Assembly (NCBI GenBank): GCA_917880885.1
Contig: OU862917.1
Span: 54,048,727 to 54,112,726, forward strand
From: Limnephilus marmoratus
Lineage: Eukaryota > Arthropoda > Insecta > Trichoptera > Limnephilidae
DNA length: 64,000 nt
Direction of reading: 5' to 3'
The notes under the pieces are model-generated. The model was not told the DNA's origin. It ran no database searches and saw nothing but the letters and a program-made list of their open reading frames with translations. The position numbers were made by a program, and so were the translations under genes. Below, piece by piece: positions 12,470 to 24,122 of the stretch (position 1 is the stretch's first letter; every line of letters starts with the position of its first letter).

Positions 12470-12615
12470 TTTTCTAGATCCTCCCAGTATTTTTACCTGC
12501 CCACGCCCATGCTGTGCTATCTCAACGCCCCCCAATTTTCTCTGGGTCTTCTACTGCCCCCTGACAGTCTCAAACGTCCACAGGGAGGCGTCATCGCACA
12601 CGTTTATAACCTATG
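12470..12615 (-). mobile_element. hAT-type terminal fragment, inverted copy of the 7.3-kb family
   Basis: Matches the reverse complement of 7300-7440 (cctgcccacgccc, ttctctgggtcttctactgcc) and ends ..ataacctatg, the reverse of the hAT terminus cataggtt. The other end is not identified. Confidence 0.5.
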
Positions 12616-13053
12616 ATCTAATTAAACCCGATGAAACTGTCTGTTTGACTAAAATAATTCTGACAATTTTCATAAAAAAATACTGATAATAATTTAATAA
12701 ATAATTTGTCGCCAGCCATGTTTTCCTTCATAAACAATAATGATACCAATGAATTATCTATAATTTATCCCGATGCCTGGTAACCAATAATAAATATACC
12801 TATATGTTTTATTGACAGGAAAATGATTAGAAATCTAACTGATAAGGTGACGATTACATCTTCGGAAATATTACGAAATTAACTTAAGTTTCATAATAAA
12901 TATCTATAGAATTGTTTAATATAATGTGTCTTTATATCACTAACGGAATTTTTTACGTGAATTTCCACACAAAATATGTGCATTATTCAGAGATAGTCAC
13001 TATCGACTGTTGATAATGGGATACAATGACGGTTATTCACGAAGGAATATATA

Positions 13054-13470
13054 TTTTTTTTTACATTAACCCTACACAGGACCTGACAAAAGTAATTTAA
13101 GTCAGAGCCTGCGTCATATTTGAGGATGTGTGAGGGTCTTTTTAAGGAAAGAAAGGAGATAAAGTTCTGAGAAGGAAGAATGTGTGAGGGTGTGTAGGAA
13201 TCTGAGGGTCAGTGTGTCCATCAGGAATGACGGACGCATGAATCCATCCCCCCAGTCGCAAGGCGATGGGTTGAGAAAGTCCGGCTGGAGAGGTCAGAGG
13301 CCTCTCCAGATCCGGTATGCCACGCAGCTGGTGGGCACATTCGCTGCCAAGACATGGACAAACATCACCCCTGCTAAGTCACCAATCTTAGCAATCCACT
13401 TGTTGAGTGACCAATGGCAGAGGTTTTGGTTATTCATTAAAGGTTCCTGGCCGCCGCGCGCTAACCAAAT
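13054..13470 (-). mobile_element. SINE-like deletion derivative of the CR1/Kiri-like LINE, copy 2
   Basis: T-run, then the LINE 3' terminal region (acattaaccctacacagg, gagggtctttttaaggaaag), then the LINE 5' region (gtcagtgtgtcca, aatgacggacgcatgaatcc, gagaaagtccggctgg, aaaggttcctgg). Same internal deletion as the copy at 2313-2745. Confidence 0.72.
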
Positions 13471-15134
13471 CAGAAAACTTTCATAGATTTACGGTATCCG
13501 TAATTAACATTGGTGTTGGTAATTTTTATAAAAATCACGCTTTACACCAGTGATGAACAACCCGCGACCAGCGAGTCCATTTTGTGCAAACCTTTTCATA
13601 CTTTCCACTTAAGAGGGTACCAGAGAAAACCAGAAATATGTCATTTTTAAATCAGAATTTAGACGTATTGATTCTTTTTCACAAAAAATAATAAATTGAT
13701 TTCGAAAGATTGTTCTTTTATCTAGTGAACGCATGTTTCAAATTTTGAGAAAAATATTTATTTTTAGTATAATAAGGTTATACCATAGGTCGTTGGCGGA
13801 TTTGTTAAATTTTCAAACAAGATTTTGTACTATACAACACCCATTTCAAATCATATAATCATGCTAAAATAAATCAATGCATTATCTGGTAAACGCATGT
13901 TTCAGAATTTTTATTTTAGTTTAAATAAAATCATTAAAAAATATATACGTACATTTGTTTCTTGTCAAAAATTGGTCCGTTTGTGTATTTATTTGCTCAC
14001 TTACAAACTAATATATTTCAGATTTTTTTACATTCTTATTTTGCTTAGAAATTTTGAAAAATGATAAATACTTATGATCAAAAAATAATTACAAAAAGTA
14101 CATAATTTTAATAGTTTTATCATCACGCCTTTCAGCATTTTTCAAAGTAGGTAAAAATTGAAATAAATTTGGAATGAAATAAAATCGATATTGAGTTATA
14201 ATTTTAAAAAGCTGGTACTGAGAATAATTCATCTTTCTCATTGGAACCGCCCTGTACGATCGTAAGAACATCTTTCGACAAAATGTGGATTTTCGGCCGC
14301 TGGCTGGTTAAACGCCCTTAACGAAATGAAATATCAAAAAATTTGCGGTAAAGAATATTCTACTGTTTCCGTTATTTTAATAAGGGGTTGTTTAGTCTTT
14401 CCTGAAATTTTTGAATCAGCCGCTCAAAATAGTAAGAGTTTTCTTACACATTCTTAGAAAAAAATTCGTGTATAAGTATATAAAAAAGTATATAAAAAAG
14501 TATATAACGTAGGTATATTAAAAAATCACCTTATCAGTGCCGTGATTTTATTATAGAGATCTACGTTTGACTCAATTTAACCGATTTATATTACCGTTTT
14601 ATAAAATAAGTACCAAAGTTTTCAAGACTAAATTTTACTTTAACTTTCCGAATGCAAAAATCGACAGTTGCCCAAAATGCAAGTAGGTATTTTCAACTGT
14701 GTTCTTTATTTCAGAATGGTAAAAATAGACATCGTTTATTAGTTTGGCCTTAGTGATATAAATGTTTTTTGCTTTCTGTAATAATTATTGATTCATTAAA
14801 AAAAATGCCAATTTAGATAAAAGTATTAGGTTTGCGACTCCACCGACCGCAAATTTATAAATAGGTCTTTTGGCTAAATAGGTTGACCATCACTGCTTTA
14901 CACGTTTCATTTAATATTTACTGCGATAAAATTGTTACCAATTGATATGAGATAATATTTATAAACTCAATAAGATAGCTTATTTATCTAAGAATCAAAA
15001 AATAAATATTAAAATTAAAGTAGGTGTGCTGTATTCGTACAAAGAGTTTATTAGTAATCTACCAGTTTAGTTGAATGGACACCGAACAAAGTTTAAAGTA
15101 ATCATAATAAAAGTTTTTTATTATTATTTCATAT

Positions 15135-15700
15135 AGCGAGTTCCCGGCATGCGTTGCCTGCCACTTACATTAAGACATTGTTTCTTCCGTAGTGTCCTTT
15201 CCAATTCGTCCCCGTTTCCCTTCCGCCTCCTCCGCGTTCCCCCTCCACCATCCCCGCCTTTCCCCCTTTCCTTTACCAACTCCACCAGTCCTGCAACCCC
15301 CCCCCCCCCTCCTTCGAACCCCCTCCCGCAAATCTCCTCCCCTTCATTCCTCCATTCCCCTCCGCCCCTTTCGGATTCCCCTCCTTCTCCCGCCTACCCT
15401 CCCTGCCGCTAAACTACATGAAATACACTCATTTTTCAAACATCTCACGCGCCACCTATTGCAAATTTTTTATACAAATTTCATAACGACAGAGCTCACC
15501 AGTATATATAAAAACTTTCGCGGACGTGCACACTACAACTCGATGAGTAGTATAGGAAATAATTTCTTAACGCCGGTGCTCACTATTATACCTATGTAGA
15601 AACATTTCACAGCAATCGGATTAATGGTTTAGGAACGTATAAGGCATAAACAAACAAACATGCAAGCAAGCAAACATACATTGATTTTTATATAATGTAT
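15135..15700 (+). repeat. Family A repeat (ggcatgcgttgc start, CT-rich core)
   Basis: Begins agttcccggcatgcgttgcc, has a long CT-rich core (about 15200-15410), then acgcgccacctattgcaaat, cagagctcaccagtatata, and ends with an ..aaacaaacatgcaagc.. tail and tatataatg. Other copies: 20293-20765, 42595-43075 (inverted), 44430-44790, 47245-47360 (inverted fragment), 47878-48256 and probably 54283-54440. It is non-coding; the reading frames through the CT tract are low complexity. The TE class is not established. Confidence 0.7.
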
Positions 15701-16284
15701 TGTAGGTATTCCCTTTAAATTTGAATCCTAGGTACATATAGTGTCAGTTAGAATGCAAATATCAATTGTCATTTATTTTATTATTATATTATTTGATTGT
15801 AAGATATCAGTTGGTTAGTAAGAAGAAACAATACAATGGAAAGTGATATAAATAAACATGAAAGTCGTTTCTTTGTTAAAAAAACTTAGCAACACAAGTG
15901 TTTTATTTATTAATTAATTAAAAGTAATTAAACCTCCACATATAATATAAAGATGAAGCAAGCACTTTGTGGTCACTGAGACATTGTAATTAAAATAAAA
16001 CATTTACTCATATAGGTAGGTAATTTATCTTACCACTAAGTGTTTACTCCTTGTGAGAATTTAATATTAGCAAGCACAACTGCAAAAGTAAAGCAAAAAT
16101 GAAAATCAGATTGATTTAAAAGTAAGTATTTTTCTATTAATTATTTTTAAAACTTGAAATAGATTCTTAACCTCTCATTCAGCGATTTGAGGAAAAATGA
16201 TGAATTTTGTGAATTTTTTTATTAATCATATTTGCATGAAAAGACAAACAGGCAGGTAACATTAAATTAATATGAGTGTTTTTT

Positions 16285-16470
16285 TCGGTAATTTTGGTTA
16301 CAAAAACCCAAGGGGAGTCATTTTTTAAAGTTTTTTATGTTTACATTAAAAATTTTAATATTTTAAAAATACATGTTTATTTTTATCTAATAATAAAATT
16401 CGAAAGCGTTTTTCATCACCTTTCCGATTTTCCACCGTTTTATAAGATATTTCTCTTGAACACTTTAAGT
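16285..16470 (+). repeat. Family C repeat fragment
   Basis: Shares aattttggtta, gagtcattttt and ttatgtttacattaaaaat, then cgaaagcgtttttcatcacc, with the longer copies at 26690-27215 and (inverted) 60000-60420. No ORF is conserved among copies. Confidence 0.5.
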
Positions 16471-17380
16471 TTTTAAGTTTCTAAAAAAATGTATGTTATT
16501 TTTTAAGATAACGTCTCTACATCTGCCACGCCGAAACAGTAATTATTTGAAATTCCCTCGAAAGAAAAAAAAAATCGCAAAGTATGCCCCGAAAATTATT
16601 ATAAACACTTTTTTTTGTTATTTTCGAAGTTATATGTACGAAAAAATTTAGAGTGTTTCGTTAAATGCTATTTAAGACGTTTCCAACGAGATTTTTGCGT
16701 ATTCGTTTAAGTATTTTAGCTTGTTTATATTAATTTACATGTGATGTGGAAAGTCGTGAGTAGGGCGATACATTATTACGACGTAATAACTTATTACTGC
16801 ATTGAAAACTCATATAATGCAATTCACGCGACCTCTGGGTCAAGGACCAAGGAACTCTCCGTTTTGCTGGTGGGGCAATCACTCACCAGAAGGCCTTATT
16901 ATTATATTAGTTTATAATATACAAATATATTATGTCCTTGTATTGTTTACTAGACATTTCTTTGAAAGAAAATAATGAACGACATCCGGAAGTGGTGTCC
17001 TTTTATTAAATTTAGGCCGATTTTGGCAACAAATCGAATCTGATAAATCAAAGATGATACGATTAGCCAGTATCGAACTGATAAAATACAAATAAATATC
17101 ATAAATAAAGAAATTTAGATTAAAATCGATATATTAGAAGCACACCGCACATCGTCAACAAGGTGTGATTGATACCGCAAGTCAATTAATCAAATTACCT
17201 CCAGACAATATACTTGGAAATACACAATAATTTATTCATTTACTTGTTTATTTGTCTCGTAGGAATTTCTTTTTTTAATTAAATGTTTAATTAAATTAAG
17301 ACACTCGCGAAATTCAATCGAAAATCTTGAGACCGAAAAATCAGAAAAAGATATTGGCACCTCTGGGACGCCGAGACAAG

Positions 17381-18275
17381 GCCCTCCGTTCATGGAGATA
17401 CTTACAATCTACGTAATTGTGACGAAACCACAAGTACCCTGCTGATATACTACTTTTTGATGCTAGTCTCCGTACACGGCGCTATCCGAAATATACTGAA
17501 CTTGATCATTTTTCACGTGCAGCCGTGGAGTCAACACGCTGTCAAGCGATGTCATATGACTTTTTTCCAACATCAATCCATGCCTTCTCCACTAAATCCT
17601 TTCTTACGTATTCTGGTAAAGTATAGTTATATACACATGCATTTTTCCACTTCCAGAACAAATCTAACATTACTTTCATGTTCCGACGCCAATTCTGTCA
17701 AACGTCAAACGAATAAGTATCAGACACAAATGATGCGACGCGTCGCGTGCGATCAGCACTGTCGGTATCGTGATACTGATTGGAAACCGACAACCACCGC
17801 GTAGCGCGTGAACGGGCACCAGCATATGGCCCTCCGTTCATGGAGATACTTACAATCTACGTAACTGTGACGAAACCACAAGTACCCTGCTGATATACTA
17901 CTTTTTAATGCTAGTCTCCATACACGGCGCTATCCGAAATATACTGAACTTGATCATTTTTCACGTGCAGCCGTGGAGTTAACATGCTGTCAAGCGATGT
18001 CATGTGACTTTTTTTCCAACATCAATCCATGCCTTCTCCACTAAATCCTTTCTTACGTATTCTGGTAAAGTATAGTTATATAAACGTGCATTTTTTCCAC
18101 TTCCAGAACAAATCTAACATTACTTTCATGTTCCGACGCCATTTTGTCAAACGTCAAACGAATAAATATCAGACACAAATGATGCGACTCGTCGCGCGCG
18201 ATCAGCACTGTCGGTATCGTGATACTGATTGGAAACCGACAGCCACCGCGTAGCGCCGTGAACGGGCACCAGCAA
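17381..18275. repeat. Two tandem ~448-bp units
   Basis: gccctccgttcatggagata begins at 17381 and again at 17829, with about 97% similarity across the unit by eye. The unit start is the reverse complement of part of the 131-bp satellite that follows (clusters of ccgttcA(T/C)ggagatacttac). The pair ends at gaacgggcaccagc, where the orientation flips into the array. Confidence 0.88.
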
Positions 18276-19541
18276 AATCGTACGGGGGGTACTTACGATC
18301 GGCGCGTATGATACGCGCACGAGGATCGAGTATCTTGTAAGTATATCCGTGAACGGAGGTACTAAATATACCAAACCACCCACTACCCCCCGTACGATTT
18401 TGCTGGTGCCTATGGAGGGGTATTTACGGTCGGCGCGTATGATACGCGCACGATGATCGAGTATCTTGTAAGAATCTCCGTGAACGGAGGTACTAAATAT
18501 ACCAAACCACCCACTACCCCCCGTACGATTTTGCTGGTGCCTATGGAGGGGTATTTACGATCGGCGCGTATGATACGCGCACGATGATCGAGTATCTTGT
18601 AAGTATCTCCGTGAACGGAGGTACGAAATATACCAAACCACCCACTACCCCCCGTACGATTTTGCTGGTGCCTATGGAGGGGTATTTACGGTCGGCGCGT
18701 ATGATACGCGCACGATGATCGAGTATCTTGTAAGAATCTCCGTGAACGGAGGTACTAAATATACCAAACCACCCACTACCCCCCGTACGATTTTGCTGGT
18801 GCCTATGGAGGGGTATTTACGGTCGGCGCGTATGATACGCGCACGATGATCGAGTATCTTGTAAGAATCTCCGTGAACGGAGGTACTAAATATACCAAAC
18901 CACCCACTACCCCCCGTACGATTTTGCTGGTGCCTATGGAGGGGTATTTACGGTCGGCGCGTATGATACGCGCACGATGATCGAGTATCTTGTAAGAATC
19001 TCCGTGAACGGAGGTACTAAATATACCAAACCACCCACTACCCCCCGTACGATTTTGCTGGTGCCTATGGAGGGGTATTTACGATCGGCGCGTATGATAC
19101 GCGCACGATGATCGAGTATCTTGTAAGTATCTCCGTGAACGGAGGTACTAAATATACCAAACCACCCACTACCCCCCGTACGATTTTGCTGGTGCCTATG
19201 GAGGGGTATTTACGGTCGGCGCGTATGATACGCGCACGATGATCGAGTATCTTGTAAGTATCTCCGTGAACGGAGGTACTAAATATACCAAACCACCCAC
19301 TACCCCCCGTACGATTTTGCTGGTGCCTATGGAGGGGTATTTACGATCGGCGCGTATGATACGCGCACGATGATCGAGTATCTTGTAAGTATCTCCGTGA
19401 ACGGAGGTACTAAATATACCAAACCACCCACTACCCCCCGTACGATTTTGCTGGTGCCTATGGAGGGGTATTTACGGTCGGCGCGTATGATACGCGCACG
19501 ATGATCGAGTATCTTGTAAGTGTCTCCGTGAACGGAGGCAC
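18276..19541. repeat. 131-bp satellite array, about 10 copies
   Basis: Identical spacing of 131 bp: the string tatggaggggtattt starts at 18411, 18542, 18673, 18804, 18935, 19066, 19197, 19328 and 19459, with one diverged copy before and a cut-off last copy. Units are nearly identical, varying at tac(g/a)(g/a)tcgg and taag(a/t/g)(a/t)tctc. Each unit has two perfect short palindromes: gcgcgtatGatacgcgc and ctccgtGAacggag. It is much more GC-rich than its surroundings. Minus-strand reading frames over it are artefacts. Confidence 0.95.
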
Positions 19542-20292
19542 TAGTCACAGTGGGTGCAACATGGGGAGGCGTCTACTAATATCTACAGGAATTCCAAAAA
19601 CTGAAAAAATCGGATTAATATCTATGAGAAGGAAAGTGTTGACGAATATCTACAGCTCAAACTGCTGATGAATATCTATGAAAAACAAAGTGTTGACGAA
19701 TATCTACAGCACTGGCAGGGGTTGGATTTGCAATTATGTATAGCATATACTCGTATAACTTTGCATCCATTGTATCCTCCAACCTCCGAGCACAAACTGT
19801 TTTAAACTATATTTTATGTGTAAATATACAGTATGCGGTTCCATGAACTCTGTTTCAAGTGGCCCAAAGTTGGTTGTCTTCAAGCTGGTAGCTATGTCCA
19901 GCGAAGTAAGGGAACATGGAGATGAGGTGACACTTTGGCCGTATTTGTGAATTGTTGTTGGAATACTCCGATGATAGGTCTAAATGTTGTTTGACTGCAG
20001 TCGGTTTAGGGCAAAACGTTATATCTACTTACACAAAATATAATTAAATGTCCCCGAAGAAGTGTACAGAAAGAATAACAAAAATAAAAAACATGTTTTC
20101 ATTAAAATTACTTAAGGAAAAAAACTACTTGTCTATACACCTACTACACATATCAGCGTAAAATGGAAAAAATCAGCATTGTAAATAAGTTCACTTGATA
20201 TCCATGCCAACTAATTATTAAAGGCATTTTTGAATTCCATTTTAGGTTTGAAATTGATAAGTAATGCACAATAAAATTATACATTTATAATA

Positions 20293-20765
20293 ACTAGCCG
20301 GTCCCGGCATGCGTTGCTATGCCATTTAATAAAGAAATTGTTTCTCCCTGAGTGTCCTTTCCCATTCGTCCCGTTACCCTTCTGCCTCCCCTTCTTCTCC
20401 TGCGTCCTCTTCCCCTCTCGCGTTCCCACTCCGTCAACTCCACCTTCCCTCTCCACACTCCACTCCCCCCCCTTCCCCCATCCCGCGAACTCCCCTCCAG
20501 AGTTCCCTCCCCCCTCCCAGGTCCCCCCCCCAGGTTCCCCCCCTCCTCCCTCCCTTCCGCTTTCCGTAGCAATAGCCGCTTCCTCGCGTGCCACCAATAG
20601 CAATTTTTTTATACAAATTTCATAATGCCAGAGCTCACCGGAAGTTTTAAAAACCTTGTCCTGACAATAACGAACACACAAAAAAAGAATTATCCAATTT
20701 GGTGCAGTCGTTCGAAAGTTATGCGCTTGGCAACACATTCATCGATTCATTTTTATATTATAGAT
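20293..20765 (+). repeat. Family A repeat, near full length
   Basis: actagccggtcccggcatgc start, CT-rich core 20350-20570, then gcgtgccaccaatagcaat, ccagagctcaccg, atttggtgcagtcgttcg and a tatattatagatt end. Confidence 0.75.
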
Positions 20766-21101
20766 TATAACCGTCGGGAGATTAATTGTCGGGTCACCCC
20801 TGAAATTAACACTTTTTTTCCTGTCGACAGGTTCACTTTTTGATGTTTATTATATTTATACGTAGTGCGTAAAAATCTGAATAAATCAGACTCTCCGCAA
20901 CAATTATTCACAACAAATCAGTTCCAATTTTGAAAATGTCAATTAAAATAATTTTCTTTTCATTTTTTTATAATATAGTAGATACCTACTGTACCGCTAT
21001 GAATTCTCCAAACAGACGCTTCCGATTTTTAAAATGTTTAATTGAGCCGGAGTTAGAGGCGGAATTTGTGAAATTACGAGTAGTATGTGTTTTTCAATAA
21101 T

Positions 21102-21143
21102 ATTATGTATACACCTACTAAAAGTAGTAGGTGTATACATAAT
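21102..21143. repeat. Perfect 19-bp hairpin with a 4-nt loop
   Basis: attatgtatacacctacta, loop aaag, then the exact reverse complement. Too short to classify. It may be the core of a small foldback element or a transcription-linked hairpin. Confidence 0.85.
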
Positions 21144-21599
21144 CTATTTTAAGCACTTTCCTCAGAATAGCTATCTGCTTATATTCACAGAAATGATTTT
21201 TTTGATCGTACCTATCATGCGGCGCATCTATCGACACGTAACAAACAAATTAACAAACGATTGAACTTAACTACAAGTGATGAATTTCTTAGGTAGTGAC
21301 TAATTTAAAATAAAAACTAAAAATCACTCCGTATGGAAAATTCCTAACTAACTACTAACCATAACGCTTTTCACCGCTAGAGATTTAGATAGGATAGACC
21401 TCCGCACAACTCTGTATTGGCTCAATCGTGGCCTCATTCACATTAATTAGGTAATTTATCATAAAGGATGCCTCTTTAGTTATACCGAATTTCCTATTAT
21501 ATATTTCCTATCTATTATATTTTCCAAGAGTATTCATGATGCGCCATTTTCGTTTAATTCATTAGATATCCTTGTCGCTATTGCATCGTTTCATCTTTT

Positions 21600-21806
21600 G
21601 ATCGTTGATGTATCCCGCAGGGATCAGTTTTGTCTCTTACATTGTTTTCAGTCGGTCGATGACCTTCTGCGTACGCACAAACATGTGCCCAACATCGTAA
21701 CTCCGATGATATTATTACAGTCCGTGATTGCTTTTTGTTTGACACACCTTCAAAGGGCAGAGAAACACAAATAACAGTGAGAGCATTTAAACAGACAATG
21801 AAATGA
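21600..21806 (+). pseudogene. CR1/Kiri-like RT fragment (motif B to after motif C)
   Basis: The plus frame from 21609 reads CIPQGSVLSLTLFS (motif B, compare GVPQGSVLSPTLF in the 54.6-kb LINE). After a break it reads DDIITVRDCFLFDTPSKGRETQ..VRAFKQTMK, aligning with YADDSTVHDSFLFDKPPKGSQT..RRALKQRM. The stretch between them (~60 nt) is damaged. Dead copy of the same LINE family. Confidence 0.72.
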
Positions 21807-21955
21807 TTCAAATTAAGACCTAATCATTTCAGATTCTGACTAAAAGGCTGCTTCAAAGTGAAAATCTGGTGACCTTCAACGCTATCAAACTTCCTAACTA
21901 GCTAATACTTGGTATAACCTTATCTGATCAGCCCAGGAAGAGGATTTTTATGTAA

Positions 21956-22131
21956 GGGAACGTACCCAAACTACGTGACCAACTTTTTGCAATTTTTAAC
22001 CCCCCCCCCCCCCCCCCCCCCCGCCTCCCGGTGACCAAAATCCTAAGCAACCCGCCGCTCATTTGTATGGAGCGTGACTTTTTGAAGACCCCCCCCCCCC
22101 TAAAAGTGTCACGTAGTATGGGTACGTTCCC
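21956..22131. mobile_element. Harbinger-type MITE copy 1 (176 bp)
   Basis: Ends gggaacgtaccc and gggtacgttccc with ~24-bp TIRs (..actacgtgac / gtcacgtagtatgg..), flanked on both sides by TAA, a 3-bp TWA target duplication typical of PIF/Harbinger. The interior has a poly-C run of about 20 (22001-22022). Other copies: 27781-27936 and 51299-51452. Confidence 0.85.
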
Positions 22132-23579
22132 TAAGTGGTAAGTCAGAATTTTAGATGCTTAGTGCTACTACAGAGTCAACAGATCTGGGACAATAGAAGT
22201 GCACTTGAAAACTATGTGAATCATTCAGGAAAGACCATAATTGAGAACTGGTTGGCATTCATAGCATTAAAATTATGAACGTTTTATGGTAGGTACTTTC
22301 TACGTACCTTACCAAGTACCTAACAAGTTGCGCACCAGTAGGAATACAATCATTTTTTGCCCCTCACAAATTTCAAAGGTATCCCATAGGGCCTCCAGAT
22401 ATCTTTAAAAACCTATTTATAGGTGGTGCAGAAACAGGCATGGATGTTTCCACCAGTACCTACACTAGACTAGACGAGACCGATTGCAATAATTTGAACA
22501 CGGACGTCAGGTGGTAATTGGTAATGCTGTGTTTGTTTTATTTGTTACAACAGAGACGCTACGCCAAAAGCGTGCCCAGCATTCACACACTATTAACTTC
22601 TTCGTACATTATTTGAGTGGTTTTCACAGGGTTTTTACAGGATTTTCACAGGGTTCTAATGCCCAACGTCTTGGTGGAATCTAGAATGACCTGCAGCTTT
22701 TGTGTTTTCTTCCCCCTACAACAAGAGTCTCTTCATGTTCAAGAACCTGAGCACATTTGGAGTAACAATGAAGATGTCATTTTGCTGTCTGATGATATTT
22801 TTTTTCAATTTCAATCAAAGGTAGGTATTTTGTAATCTATTTAAATTAGAACTGCATGGCGAAATAAATTGTTATTATGCCCGGGTCCTTCACGTGCGTT
22901 TTATTTTTCCAATTTATTGTACGGATTTATACAGATATTTAAAACCGATTAAAAATACTGGGATTTTTTTCTGGCAACACTATATCGACGAATTCTAACT
23001 GGATTTTCAATAATGTAGACAGATTACTAAATTTAATTTTATAAATACGTATATTTTTAATTGTAATGTTATGGTAACTGTGGTATGATATTTTATAAAA
23101 TGAAGTTATAATCAACACAGGATTTCCTAGCGAGATGGGCGCAGTAGGTACATTACTCAAGTGGTAATAATGTTTATAAAGATTACTTAAAAAATTAATA
23201 ATAGTTTAAGGGAAAATTATTTTAAATGCTTCAATTACTATGTAAGTGCCATTTTAATTGTTTTCGCAATAAATTTCTCTGGGAGTCATTCCATGCGAGT
23301 GACGAATAAATTAGTTAAAATATTATGACGCGTGAAAACCTTTGGAGGGAAATCGGAAAATTTCCCGTAAATTTAAACGTGATAATTTGCAAACAGAAGG
23401 TGGCAACAAAACGAACACATTACCTATGTGACGGTGAGTAATGTAATAACTAATAACAGTCCAAACAATCAATGCTGTCCAGTGTACATCCAGCCGTCTT
23501 CCGAAAACCCTTTTTTATTATTTATTTATTTATTTCCTTTATTATTTATGAGCTATACACTCTGCTTTAAGGAGCTAAA

Positions 23580-23862
23580 CGTCACAAAATTTATAAAACT
23601 GGAAAGACTTCGGTGATTGGGTCATCTGGAGAGAATGACCGAGCATCAAGCACCAAAGTCCCTGCTTAACTCAAGACCGATAGAGCGAAGGAACCTGGGA
23701 AGACCAAGGTTAAGAGGGAGCGACAACGTCCTCAAAGATATATCTACCTTGGAGCTTCTAAACTGGAGAGAGCTGGCACAAAACCGAGATGAGTAGAGGA
23801 AGACTCTTGAGGAGGCCAAGACCCACCAGGGATTGAGAGCCAAGAGTGATGATGATTTATTT
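23580..23862 (+). pseudogene. RTE-like retrotransposon RT C-terminus
   Basis: Plus frame reads KLERLR-stop-LGHLERMTEH, NSRPIERRNLGRPRLR, VLKDISTLELLNWRELAQNRDE-stop-RKTLEEAKTHQGL. This is the 'LRWLGHVxRM ... GRPxxRW ... WxxxAxDRxxWRxxxxxA..GL' tail of RTE-like LINE proteins. Both stops sit where Trp (TGG) is expected, as TGA and TAG. It ends in a short (gat)n run, the usual RTE-type 3' simple repeat. Confidence 0.78.
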
Positions 23863-24122
23863 ACTTAACGCTTAGAGAACTTTTACATGATTGGTGGTGC
23901 AATTAATTCATGACAGATAATTTTGAAACAAATAAGGAAATAATACAAATAAAATTAGATAAAAAATGCACACAAGTCATAAAAATACAAAACCTGAGCG
24001 ATTTGATAGGATAATGATTATGGTTTACAAAAATACAAGATGTGTTAGGAATAAATATTTCAAAAGACCCATAAAACTAGCCAAGTTGATATTAAATACA
24101 TATGTCGACATCACCTAAGTAC

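Noticed and set aside
15149..15599. Pro-rich ORFs
   Set aside because: CT-rich core of a family A repeat; the same happens at 20.3, 42.7, 44.5 and 47.9 kb.
18147..19548. Minus-strand ORFs with VYLVPPFT..SYAPIV
   Set aside because: They follow the 131-bp satellite periodicity and are not conserved frames.
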